From Chloroflexota bacterium (GTDB taxonomy: Bacteria; Chloroflexota; Dehalococcoidia; Lucifugimonadales; UBA3495): a stretch of DNA of 52,086 nt. Positions 40,224 through 48,213 of this stretch are shown here, in pieces (position 1 is the first letter of the stretch; the number at the start of each line of letters is the position of its first letter). A model generated the notes under the pieces. It did no database searches, was not told the origin of the DNA, and saw only the letters and a list, made by a program, of their open reading frames with translations. A program made the position numbers and the translations under genes. The stretch is from positions 1-52,086 of the forward strand of contig VXOG01000032.1 of NCBI GenBank assembly GCA_009840165.1, in the 5' to 3' direction.

Positions 40224-41282
40224 ATGATGCCTGAAACCTACTTTTCAGTAGCCGAGATTGTAAAACGCATTGTTGACGGTCTCGTGCAAATCGTTACAGA
40301 TTCTGGCAACGGCTCCGGGTTCGCGGTCTCCGCAGACGGCCTCATCGTTACCAATGCCCACGTAGTGGGACGAGAACCGAGGGTGACGGTCCATATCGTC
40401 AATTGTGGAAGCCTTCCCGGCCAGGTGCTGGGCCGGAACGAGGCTCTGGACCTAGCCGTAGTCAAAGTGGAGCCACCCCGCGCCCTGAAGCCGATGCCTA
40501 TGGGAGACCCGAACAGCGTAGAAGTTGGCGAGGAGGTACTCGCTCTCGGGTTTCCCTTGAGCGACACGCTAGGACAAGAATACGCTGTCACCAGAGGCAT
40601 AGTCTCATCGCGCCGCACTTGGGACGCAGTAACCTATTTTCAGACCGACGCGGCGATTAATCCCGGCAACAGCGGCGGCCCCCTGGTTAACCGGCAAGGA
40701 CAAGTGATCGGAGTCAATACATCGTCGTACACCGGAACTGACGGCATTTCCTTTGCGATTTCCGTTGCCGAAGTAAGGCAAAACCTGCCATCTCTGGTAT
40801 CAGGCGTTGATGTCCTGGTAGAGCCGAAAGGAAAATGGTGGACCTACGAAAACGACGAATTGATGTATCGCCTGCTGGTGCATCCGAATTGGGAACTGGC
40901 TGAAGAGGAACCCGACGGCACCGTTAATTTTGACCGATACGAAGGCGACATCTTGACGGGTAGTATTTCCATCTGGCCGCAGGAGATGGAGCCAGGAGAA
41001 ACGCTACTAGGCGAAGCTAAATTGTGGTTCGCCGTTCTAACTGAAAGGGCGCTCACATGGGATACTTCCCACTTTTACTCCGATGGACCCGATCTAGTCG
41101 ACCAAGGATATTCAATCTTTTATCTGCGTAGGATAAGTCCCGATAGCCACATATCCTACAACAGGGATCTGATCGTTGAGTCAACCTATTTGAATGCAGC
41201 GTTGTACTTCAGGGTCCACGTCTACGTTGATATGCCGCAATCGATTTTCGACGAGATTGATGAGATGGTGTTTGTATTCTGA
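40224..41282 (+). CDS. HtrA/DegP-like trypsin-fold protease without PDZ domain or signal peptide
   Basis: A 352-residue protein. Residues 10-195 form an S1C trypsin-like domain with a complete triad: H46 (VTNAHVVG), D76 (EALDLAVVKV) and S150 (NPGNSGGPLVN). Residues 205-352 form a C-terminal domain without PDZ features that begins at a KGKWWTYENDELMYRLLVHP segment and includes SISIWPQEMEPGE. I do not recognise its family. There is no leader peptide or membrane anchor, so it is probably cytoplasmic, unlike most HtrA proteases. The ATG is directly after the preceding stop, and its stop overlaps the next start (TGATG). Confidence 0.85.
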   Translation: MMPETYFSVAEIVKRIVDGLVQIVTDSGNGSGFAVSADGLIVTNAHVVGREPRVTVHIVNCGSLPGQVLGRNEALDLAVVKVEPPRALKPMPMGDPNSVEVGEEVLALGFPLSDTLGQEYAVTRGIVSSRRTWDAVTYFQTDAAINPGNSGGPLVNRQGQVIGVNTSSYTGTDGISFAISVAEVRQNLPSLVSGVDVLVEPKGKWWTYENDELMYRLLVHPNWELAEEEPDGTVNFDRYEGDILTGSISIWPQEMEPGETLLGEAKLWFAVLTERALTWDTSHFYSDGPDLVDQGYSIFYLRRISPDSHISYNRDLIVESTYLNAALYFRVHVYVDMPQSIFDEIDEMVFVF

Positions 41283-41638
41283 TGCCTTCCATCATCTACC
41301 ACCTCGCCTTTCGCACCGATTGGGAAGCTGGCCTGGCCTCCGGCGAGTACCGCGCGCCCTCTCTAGCGGATGAGGGTTTCATCCACGCCAGCGGCGACGA
41401 GGAGCAGATGCTGCGGGTTGCGGCCCGCCTGTTCGCGGGCCGTACCGATCTGCTTGCGCTGGATGTGGACACGGAGCGGCTGCCGAACGACTCGCCGGTG
41501 ATCCGGGAACCAGCTAGGTCCGGTGAAATGTACCCACACGTGTACGGCCCGATCATTCCTGACGCGGTGGTGCAGGTGCGGGCGCTGGTTCCCGATGCCG
41601 ACAACCCAGGTTTCTTCACGCTGACCGATGCCGGCTGA
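41282..41638 (+). CDS. DUF952 family protein
   Basis: A 118-residue protein of the DUF952 family, recognisable by SIIYHLAFRTDWEAG, the EGFIHASGDEEQMLRVA block with its conserved His, and MYPHVYGPII near the C terminus. The family resembles glutathione-S-transferase- or toxin-related small enzymes but has no proven activity. The start overlaps the protease stop by one base, indicating coupled translation. The frame continues open after the TGA at 41636 into the next gene. Confidence 0.88.
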   Translation: MPSIIYHLAFRTDWEAGLASGEYRAPSLADEGFIHASGDEEQMLRVAARLFAGRTDLLALDVDTERLPNDSPVIREPARSGEMYPHVYGPIIPDAVVQVRALVPDADNPGFFTLTDAG

Positions 41639-41695
41639 TTTGGTCTGAGGCTGGACATCCGTTATTCCGACGAGCAACTGGCGATCATCAGAGGG

Positions 41696-42592
41696 GTGAT
41701 TTCCTCCCTGCCGGCTCTGGATCCCTTCAGCATCTCCCTGCGGGACGAGGCGGTTGCGCGTGGTGACTGCCCCGAACGATTGTGGCCGCTCTGGCCTCTG
41801 GAGCGAACGGACCGCGAACTATGGCAGTTGCTCATTGAGGATGATCTCATCGAGCGGTTCTCCGTGTACGGTATGTTCCCGTCCACATATCCACTGGTGT
41901 ATGAGCCGCAATCAGATGCGGTATCCATACGGTACGATGGGCGCACCCGTGGCCGCGTCGCCATCATAAATGGCGAGTCCGCCGGTGTGGTCATCAAACC
42001 GTGCCAGAGCAGCCGCGAGGCCGAGATTGCCGCGATTGCGGGGAATCTGGGCGTCGGCCCGGCGCAACTGGCCGGCATTGCAGGATTCATCTGTGAGGAT
42101 TACGTCGTTGGAAGGTTCTTCACCGACCTGCCGGCGGAAGAGGCCACTCAGGAACGTATGCGCTTGGTGGGGGCGGCGTTGGCTGAATCAATGAGTCTTT
42201 TGCACTCCGCCGGCATTTGCTACAACGACGCAACCATCTCCGACCCGGAAGGTCGCTCTCACATCATCTTGCGTCCTGATGGACAAATCCGCCTAATCGA
42301 CTTCGGTGTCGCTCTGCTACTGGACAACCACCCGGAAGGGTTGACCTTTGAGGATGCCTGGAACGCGGCCCGCACCGACCCAATGTTTCGTCTGTTCCGC
42401 CAGATGGCCGGCGGCGACGATGACGCGGCGCTGGCAAGGTTCGTCGCCGACTACGGCCGGCGTCTGGCCGGTCAAACGCCGGCGGAGGTTCAGTCGCGGG
42501 ATTGGCGGATCGCTGAGGAGGGGGCGTCAATGATCGCGGCACGATATGGGCCGGAGGCGACGGATGCGTTGCGGGAGGGGATGGGTGTCTGA
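41696..42592 (+). CDS. Protein-kinase-fold protein (Bud32/aminoglycoside-phosphotransferase-like)
   Basis: About 298 residues. A nucleotide-binding part contains VVIKPCQSSREAEIAAIAG with a candidate ATP-binding Lys. The catalytic region reads MSLLHSAGICYNDATISDP and then RLIDFGVALLL with an intact DFG, the pattern of Bud32- and RIO-like atypical kinases. The HxD is replaced by YND. The start is uncertain: the frame is open back to the DUF952 stop, and coding-like residues (LDIRYSDEQLAIIRG) precede the GTG at 41696, so the real start may be a CTG or other codon at 41645-41651 coupled to the DUF952 stop. Its substrate is unknown. Confidence 0.65.
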   Translation: MISSLPALDPFSISLRDEAVARGDCPERLWPLWPLERTDRELWQLLIEDDLIERFSVYGMFPSTYPLVYEPQSDAVSIRYDGRTRGRVAIINGESAGVVIKPCQSSREAEIAAIAGNLGVGPAQLAGIAGFICEDYVVGRFFTDLPAEEATQERMRLVGAALAESMSLLHSAGICYNDATISDPEGRSHIILRPDGQIRLIDFGVALLLDNHPEGLTFEDAWNAARTDPMFRLFRQMAGGDDDAALARFVADYGRRLAGQTPAEVQSRDWRIAEEGASMIAARYGPEATDALREGMGV

Positions 42593-42674
42593 ATCAGGAT
42601 TCACGGGAATCTGGTCATGCCGGCAGAATCAACTCAATCCTGTAAATCCTCAAATCCGGTAAATCCTGATTCAG
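42589..42674. repeat. Inverted repeat with AATCCTGTAAATCC motifs
   Basis: A perfect 13-bp inverted repeat, CTGAATCAGGATT (42589-42601) and AATCCTGATTCAG (42662-42674), encloses two AATCCtGTAAATCC-like motifs. The left arm includes the stop codon of the kinase-fold gene. The structure may be a transcript-end hairpin or a small mobile repeat unit. Confidence 0.65.
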
Positions 42675-42678
42675 GCGA

Positions 42679-42708
42679 TTGGACATCCACCCGGCACGGG
42701 CTTACTAT
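42679..42708 (+). promoter_or_regulatory. Possible promoter for the ThDP enzyme gene
   Basis: TTGGAC and TACTAT are 18 nt apart. The predicted transcription start near 42715 leaves about 38 nt before the ATG at 42753, which has an AAGGAG ribosome site. Confidence 0.45.
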
Positions 42709-42752
42709 GCCTGCATTACTTGCTTACTCAATCCCCTTCAAGGAGTAACCCT

Positions 42753-44471
42753 ATGCAGACTAGGCAGATGACCGCCAGCGCGTCCCGGCTCATGGTTGAG
42801 CAACTCGTGGCGTCCGGCGTCAAGTACGTGTTTAACAATTCCGGCTCCCGCGAGGCGCTTTTCTTTGACGCCCTGCACGCTCGCTCCGACATCCACGGCA
42901 TTCTCGGCCTGCACGAGGGAGCGGTTACCGCCATGGCCGGCGGCTACACCCAGGGCAGCCTTACTCCCGGCGTGATGGTGGTCCACCTGGGAGCCGGACT
43001 GGCCCAGGCCATGGGTCAGCTGATCAACATCTGGACTGGCAGCCTGCCCGTGGTGGTCATTACCTTCGCCGGCGACACCGGCAGTTTCGCCGGCAAGATC
43101 AGCCTGGACGTGAGCCACAATGCCGGCCCCACAGCCATCGCCGCGCCCATGATGAAAGCCAACTGGACGGTGATCGAGCCGGAGGGCTTGCCGGCCGCCG
43201 TGGAACGCGCCCTGCGCGTCGCCATGACTCCGCCGGTGGGGCCGGTACACCTCGCTGTGTACGACCGATTGCTGGGGCCGCAGGAACACACAGCGAACAT
43301 TATTGATGGTGGCCTGCCGGAATTTCGCGCCGGCTACCCGTCGGATTCCGATGTGGAGGCCGTGGCCAGCGCGCTGCGCAACGCTCAAAGGCCGATGATG
43401 TACGTGGGCGACGGCGTGTGGAAGAGCGGGGCAATCGCCGAGGTTACCGCACTCGCCGAGCGGTTCGGCGTCCCGGTGGTCGGCGACCCCCGGGCATTTC
43501 CCATCAAGCACCCGCTGCATGCCGGCGGTCGCCGGCTCGAACAGGCTGGCGACATCGACCCTGACCTGATCGTGTGCATCGGTGTGACGCACAACGGCGC
43601 GGGCAACGCCAGCGACTACACCGCGTTCTTCAACACCCAGCGCACCATCGCCATCGGCGCCGACGCCGAGAACCTGGAGAACATTCCCGGCCTGGACCTG
43701 GCGGTGCTGGCCGACGAAAAGCGCGCCGCCCAGAGCCTGCTGGACGCCACCGATGGCGACGACATGTCGGACCGCCGTGGCTGGGCGCGAGAAGAGGTCG
43801 CGTCGTTGCGGGCACGGCTGCGTGCCAACGCCCAGAACGTCGCCCCACAGGATGGGAAGGTCCGCGCCGTGGCGCTGGGCGACGCGCTGGACGAGGCGCT
43901 GGAGCGACGCGGCGGCGGCCTGGTAACCATCGAGCAGTTTGCGGTGGCCCAGGACATCCTGGACAACACCGGCGACGCCGGCAACAACCAGTACATCCGG
44001 CCTGCCGGCGGATCCGAGGGCTACGGCGCCGGGGCGGCCATTGGCGCAAAGCTGGGCGCGCCGGACAAGCCGGTGGTCGGCCTGGTTGGTGACGGGTCGC
44101 TGTACTACTCCGATCATGCGCTATGGACGGCGGCCAGCCACAGCGTTCCGGTGATGTACGTCATCTCCAACAACGGCGCCTACGGCATCGTCGCCAATTC
44201 GTGGTACAACGCCGGCGCGCAGATGAAGGACACCGGCGAGTATCGGGGGGTCGTCTTGGACAACATCGATCCGGTGAAGCTGGCCGAAGGCTACGGCGTG
44301 GAGGCTGCCGACGCCACCGACGAAGCTACCATCGGCGACGCCATCGAGCGCGGCCTGCGGGTGGTGGAGGACGAAAAGCGCCCCTACCTGCTCAACGTCC
44401 GCCTGCCGCTCGGTCTGCCGCCAGGAGGCCACCCGGGTCAGATCTATAGTCTGAGCAACGAGATTGGGTAA
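42753..44471 (+). CDS. Thiamine-diphosphate-dependent decarboxylase (benzoylformate decarboxylase/ALS-like)
   Basis: A 572-residue ThDP enzyme with the classic three-domain order. The N-terminal pyrimidine-binding domain contains the catalytic Glu E55 in GLHEGAVTAMAGGY. A middle domain follows, and the C-terminal PP domain carries the metal motif GDGS (446-449) through NNGAYGI. FNNSGSREALFFDAL replaces the loop that holds substrate residues in acetolactate synthase. This points to a decarboxylase or lyase acting on a 2-oxo acid, but the substrate is unknown. It has its own promoter and is followed by a VOC enzyme gene. Confidence 0.88.
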   Translation: MQTRQMTASASRLMVEQLVASGVKYVFNNSGSREALFFDALHARSDIHGILGLHEGAVTAMAGGYTQGSLTPGVMVVHLGAGLAQAMGQLINIWTGSLPVVVITFAGDTGSFAGKISLDVSHNAGPTAIAAPMMKANWTVIEPEGLPAAVERALRVAMTPPVGPVHLAVYDRLLGPQEHTANIIDGGLPEFRAGYPSDSDVEAVASALRNAQRPMMYVGDGVWKSGAIAEVTALAERFGVPVVGDPRAFPIKHPLHAGGRRLEQAGDIDPDLIVCIGVTHNGAGNASDYTAFFNTQRTIAIGADAENLENIPGLDLAVLADEKRAAQSLLDATDGDDMSDRRGWAREEVASLRARLRANAQNVAPQDGKVRAVALGDALDEALERRGGGLVTIEQFAVAQDILDNTGDAGNNQYIRPAGGSEGYGAGAAIGAKLGAPDKPVVGLVGDGSLYYSDHALWTAASHSVPVMYVISNNGAYGIVANSWYNAGAQMKDTGEYRGVVLDNIDPVKLAEGYGVEAADATDEATIGDAIERGLRVVEDEKRPYLLNVRLPLGLPPGGHPGQIYSLSNEIG

Positions 44472-44563
44472 ATCGACGGAGCCCGCTGTGCGGCCTTGCC
44501 CATATTGGCTATACGTGCCACAATCGCCAAAATCTTGATTGGTTGCGGAAAAGGGAGGAGATT

Positions 44564-45073
44564 ATGGGTTACACACCGAGAAACCTGGGACACGTCAACA
44601 TCTTCGTCCGCAATGCGGAACGCTCCCGCGAATGGTATGAGGACCTGCTGGGCCTCCACACTTACGGGTTCTTCCCGGGGCGCGCCGCCTTCATGTCCGC
44701 CGACCTGGGGAACTCCCATGAGATCGCGTTGACGCAGGTGGGCGATGACGCCATGGGGCCGCAGGGTGGACAGGTGGGCCTGAACCACATGGCTTGGTAC
44801 ATGGACACCCTGGACGACTTGGCGGAACTGTATCATCGGGTCAAGGAGAAGGGCATCGCCATCGACCGGGTGTCCGACCACGGCCACGCCATCGGCATCT
44901 ACATCCGCGACCCCGACGGCAATGGCATTGAGCTGTCCTACGAAATGCCCCGCGAACAGTGGGGACACGACGAGAGCGGCTACATGATCGGCGGCACCGA
45001 AAAGGGTCGCCTCTCTGGTCCGTGGGACGAGGAGTTGGCGGCGCAGGCCGCCCTGGTTGGCGCTGCCCACTGA
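44564..45073 (+). CDS. VOC-family (glyoxalase/extradiol dioxygenase) protein
   Basis: A 169-residue metalloenzyme of the vicinal-oxygen-chelate superfamily, made of two beta-alpha-beta3 modules. Candidate metal ligands are H10 (LGHVNIFV), His in GLNHMAWYM, and Glu in GIELSYEM, the His-His-Glu triad of type I extradiol dioxygenases. DPDGNGIE is the usual motif before the Glu. A strong GGGAGGAG ribosome site sets the start. Likely reactions are dioxygenation, isomerisation or epimerisation. It may work with the ThDP enzyme upstream. Confidence 0.88.
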   Translation: MGYTPRNLGHVNIFVRNAERSREWYEDLLGLHTYGFFPGRAAFMSADLGNSHEIALTQVGDDAMGPQGGQVGLNHMAWYMDTLDDLAELYHRVKEKGIAIDRVSDHGHAIGIYIRDPDGNGIELSYEMPREQWGHDESGYMIGGTEKGRLSGPWDEELAAQAALVGAAH

Positions 45074-45097
45074 ACCAGTCCTAAATCTGGAACAATA

Positions 45098-45123
45098 TAG
45101 GGGCGACGCATGCGTCGCCCCTA
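45098..45123. terminator. 26-bp perfect palindrome between convergent genes
   Basis: TAGGGGCGACGCA and its exact complement form a perfect 26-bp palindrome midway between the convergent VOC and LLM genes. It is followed by CTGTATTTT on the plus side. It can serve as a bidirectional terminator and belongs to the GGGGCGA palindrome family (other copies at 14643, 36646 and 49627). Confidence 0.65.
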
Positions 45124-45146
45124 CTGTATTTTGAACATCGCAACGG

Positions 45147-46175
45147 CTATTTGAAGTGTGGCATTACCTGCTCGCTGATGAGGCGCAGCGAGTTTTTCAC
45201 CCGGTCGTAGGGGATACGGCCACCATAGTTGACCTCCATGACGACGCCGGTTACGCCGAAGTCCTCCTGGTATCCCCGGAAGCGCTCAACGATTTCGTCC
45301 GGAGTACCGAACGCCACCCTCTGACGCAGCACTTCTTCGTAGGGTGTGTTAGCCGTGCGGCGGATGCGCTCGGCGGTTTCCTCGCTGGCCGCGGTTTTAA
45401 CCAACTCGCTGGCCGCGTACTGGATGGCCGACATGGCGCTGGCTTCAGGTTCCGAGTGGGCCTGTTCGGTGGTCTCCGCAGCGTACACCGGAATACGGAT
45501 CGCTATGTCGGCGGTTCCGGTGTGGCTGGCCCCGGCGCGGGCGGCATTGTAGGATGCGATGCGCTCCTGCAACTGCGCTTTGGCGGTGTTGGCGCTCACG
45601 AAAATCGGGTGTCCCAGCCTCCCGATCAGCGGGAAAGTGTCCTCGCCGGCCACCGCGACGCGAACCGGCGGGTAAGGCTGCTGAAAGGGCTTGGGCACCA
45701 CCGTAACGTCCTGGTAGCTGTGGAACTCGCCCTCGTGGGAGAACTCGTCGCTGTTCCACGCCTTCATGATGATTTCCAACGCTTCCAGGAACCGGGGGCG
45801 GCTTTCCGAATAGGGTACGTTGTAACCCTGGTAGTACTTGGTGAGTCCGCTGCGCCCGATGCCGAACTCGAACCGGCCTTTGCTGATGTGGTCAACTGTA
45901 GCGGCTTCCTCGGCGACGCGCAGGGGGTTGGTGAGCGGCAGCACCTGCACCGCCAACCCTGTGCGGATGCGCTGGGTGCGCGCCGCAATGGCGCTGGCGA
46001 TGACCATGGGCGAGGCCAGCACGGCCCGCTCGGGGCTGAAGTGGTGCTCCGCCAGCCACACGGTATCGAAGCCCATGCTCTCGGCGGCGTCGATCTGGGC
46101 AAAGGACTCATCAAACGCTTCTGCCTGGGTCTTGTTTTCGCCGACGTGGAAATCGGTGAACATGCCGAAATTCAT
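45147..46175 (-). CDS. LLM-class flavin-dependent monooxygenase
   Basis: A 342-residue TIM-barrel enzyme of the bacterial luciferase-like family, which uses FMNH2 or F420 to oxygenate organic substrates. Recognisable parts are MNFGMFTDFHVGE, GFDTVWLAEHHFSPE, IRTGLAVQVLPLTNPLRVAEE and the FEFGIGRSGL segment before the flavin phosphate site. A GGGAGGA ribosome site precedes the ATG. The promoter ATGACG-17-TATAAT lies 40 nt upstream. Families of such enzymes are expanded in SAR202-type Chloroflexota and are linked there to oxidation of recalcitrant organics. Confidence 0.92.
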   Translation of the reverse strand: MNFGMFTDFHVGENKTQAEAFDESFAQIDAAESMGFDTVWLAEHHFSPERAVLASPMVIASAIAARTQRIRTGLAVQVLPLTNPLRVAEEAATVDHISKGRFEFGIGRSGLTKYYQGYNVPYSESRPRFLEALEIIMKAWNSDEFSHEGEFHSYQDVTVVPKPFQQPYPPVRVAVAGEDTFPLIGRLGHPIFVSANTAKAQLQERIASYNAARAGASHTGTADIAIRIPVYAAETTEQAHSEPEASAMSAIQYAASELVKTAASEETAERIRRTANTPYEEVLRQRVAFGTPDEIVERFRGYQEDFGVTGVVMEVNYGGRIPYDRVKNSLRLISEQVMPHFK

Positions 46176-46214
46176 AGCGTCCTCCCTGGCGCAATGCCGC
46201 GCACGGTAGGCACG

Positions 46215-46243
46215 ATTATAGTGTCTGCCGGTTTCGCCGTCAT
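46215..46243 (-). promoter_or_regulatory. Promoter for the LLM monooxygenase gene
   Basis: On the minus strand ATGACG (46238-46243) and a perfect TATAAT (46215-46220) are separated by 17 nt. Transcription would begin near 46208, leaving a leader of about 33 nt. The gap 46176-46333 shows no gene. Confidence 0.6.
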
Positions 46244-46333
46244 CCGTAGGGCGACTCTTTTCAATGTCACCGCCGTGCTTTATCCTTGCCCGAGTTTCAA
46301 AATACGCAAACCAACGTTACGAAAGGTGACGAA

Positions 46334-47878
46334 ATGAAGTATGACGTTGTTGTTATCGGCGCGGGTTCGGGTGGCTGCGTGGTCGCCTCCCGGCTGGCTG
46401 AAGACCCGAACCGTTCGGTGCTGCTGCTGGAGGCGGGCCCCGACTATCCGGAATACGAACACTACCCCGACGATTTGAAGTACGGCTACAAGCCCGACGC
46501 CTCGGCCCAAGGCGCGCCCCACAACTGGACCTGGTGGGCCCAGGGTTCGCCGGAGCAGACCGAGATGCTGCCGGCGCCGCGCGGCAAGGTGGTCGGCGGC
46601 ACCAGCGCCATCAACGGCCAGGTGCTGCTGCGCGGCGTGCCGGAGGACTACGACAGCTGGGCTGCCGAGGGCAACGACGGCTGGGGTTTCGTCGATGTGC
46701 TGCCCTATTTCCGCAAGATGGAAACCGATATGGACATCAGCGACGACTTCCACGGCTCGGAAGGGCCGATACCGGTGCGCCGCTTCGCCCGGGAAACGTG
46801 GCTACCCTTCCAGCAGGCGTTCGTTCAGTCTTGCCTGGAGGCGGGGTATCCGGCGGACGAGGACATGAACCATCCCGATTCCGGCGGTGTCGGCCCCATT
46901 CCCATGAACAACCCCGAAGGGGTCCGCATGAGCACTGCGCTGACGTTCCTGCGGGAAGTTAGGCATCGTCTCAACCTGACGGTTCGCCCCAACGTGGTGG
47001 TGCGGCGCATCCTGTTCGAGGGCAATGCGGCGGTGGGTGTGGAGGTTGAGAGCGGCGGCGAGGTTTTCCAGGTTGAGACCGGCCAGATTGTGCTCAGCGC
47101 CGGCGCGATGGCTTCACCGCAGATTTTGATGCTGTCCGGCGTCGGGCCGGCTGACCATCTGCGCGAGATGGGGATTCCGGTGATTCACGAACTCTCCGGC
47201 GTCGGCCAGAACCTGCGTGACCATCCCATCGTCGCCGTCATCGCCAAGGTGCGCGACGACCACGAGCAGGACCCGCTGGCGCCGCGTACCCAGACGGCGC
47301 TGCGCTATACCGCCACCGGCTCGCCCGACCGCAACGATATGCAAATCACGGCGTCATCCTTCTCCACACCCATCGGCGGCGCGGATCCTTTCGAGCCGGG
47401 CGGTGTCCGCATCCAGTGCATCCTGGAGCTGGCCGACGGCGCCGGCGAAGTGCGGCTATCCGCCAACGACCCGCACGTCCAGCCGTCGCTGAACTACCGC
47501 TACCTGGAGCCGGAACGAGACCGGGAGCGGTTGCGGGAGGCCGTGCGCATCAGCGTGAGCCTGCTGGATAATAACGCCTTCGGGCCAATTGTCGAAGAAA
47601 TACAGCAACCCGCGCCGGAGGATCTGGCGTCCGACGATGCCCTGGACAGTTGGATGCGGCGCACGGTGTTCAACACCACCCACGCATCAGGGACCTGCAA
47701 GATGGGGCCGGCCAGCGATCCCATGGCGGTGGTGGACCCACACCTGAACATCCACGGCCTGGAGAACATCAAGGTAGCCGACGCATCGGTGATGCCCAAT
47801 GTGATCCGCGCCAACACCAACTGCACCACCATTATGATTGGTGAACGCTGCGCCGACTGGGTGAAGGAAGGGGTCTGA
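46334..47878 (+). CDS. GMC-family flavoprotein oxidoreductase (choline-dehydrogenase-like)
   Basis: A 514-residue FAD enzyme that oxidises an alcohol. The N-terminal ADP-binding motif is VIGAGSGG (residues 7-14), followed by RSVLLLEAGPDYPEY. GMC signature 1 includes APRGKVVGGTSAINGQVLLRG. GMC signature 2 includes LSAGAMASPQILMLSGVGP. The catalytic His-Asn region is TTHASGTCKMG followed by NTNCTTIMIGERCAD. The start at 46334 is chosen from MKYDVVVIGAG. The substrate is unknown. The DUF4177 gene begins 4 nt after the stop. Confidence 0.95.
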   Translation: MKYDVVVIGAGSGGCVVASRLAEDPNRSVLLLEAGPDYPEYEHYPDDLKYGYKPDASAQGAPHNWTWWAQGSPEQTEMLPAPRGKVVGGTSAINGQVLLRGVPEDYDSWAAEGNDGWGFVDVLPYFRKMETDMDISDDFHGSEGPIPVRRFARETWLPFQQAFVQSCLEAGYPADEDMNHPDSGGVGPIPMNNPEGVRMSTALTFLREVRHRLNLTVRPNVVVRRILFEGNAAVGVEVESGGEVFQVETGQIVLSAGAMASPQILMLSGVGPADHLREMGIPVIHELSGVGQNLRDHPIVAVIAKVRDDHEQDPLAPRTQTALRYTATGSPDRNDMQITASSFSTPIGGADPFEPGGVRIQCILELADGAGEVRLSANDPHVQPSLNYRYLEPERDRERLREAVRISVSLLDNNAFGPIVEEIQQPAPEDLASDDALDSWMRRTVFNTTHASGTCKMGPASDPMAVVDPHLNIHGLENIKVADASVMPNVIRANTNCTTIMIGERCADWVKEGV

Positions 47879-47882
47879 CGCC

Positions 47883-48092
47883 ATGAAATGGGAATACCGT
47901 GTTGACAAAATGCCCATCCGCTCCGGCGGATTCGTGGGCAACGGAATGAATGTGGACGCCGTGGACGAAGAGTTCCTCAACGAACGGGGCGCGTCGGGCT
48001 GGGAGTTGGTGTCCGCCATGCCCCTGTTCGTGCCGCAGAACCCCACCGACTGCTCCGTGTACTACTACTGGAAGCGGGAGGTAGCAGAATAG
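47883..48092 (+). CDS. Small DUF4177-like protein
   Basis: A 69-residue protein with the DUF4177 pattern MKWEYRVDKMP, then EFLNERGASGWELVSAMP and YYYWKR. Such proteins are small alpha/beta folds of unknown function, often found next to metabolic genes. It starts 4 nt after the GMC oxidoreductase stop and is probably co-transcribed with it. Confidence 0.82.
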   Translation: MKWEYRVDKMPIRSGGFVGNGMNVDAVDEEFLNERGASGWELVSAMPLFVPQNPTDCSVYYYWKREVAE

Positions 48093-48111
48093 AGCATCAC
48101 GGTTGCTTTTC

Positions 48112-48140
48112 TTGACAGTGTGCGGGGCATTTCGTAGCAT
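48112..48140 (+). promoter_or_regulatory. Sigma-70 promoter for the DUF1800 cluster
   Basis: TTGACA (48112-48117) and TAGCAT (48135-48140) are 17 nt apart, the same hexamers and spacing as before the acetamidase gene. Transcription would begin near 48147, about 67 nt before the GTG start. Confidence 0.7.
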
Positions 48141-48213
48141 TGAACCATTCAGTTGACGGAATGAGACATCGGCTAGACTAAACGCTGACCAGTCCACTTG
48201 AGGGGGTGAAACG

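Noticed and set aside
41636-41638. TGA between DUF952 and kinase-fold gene as a selenocysteine codon
   Set aside because: DUF952 proteins normally end about here, no Cys-equivalent position is known, and no bSECIS-like hairpin with G-loop was seen at the required distance.
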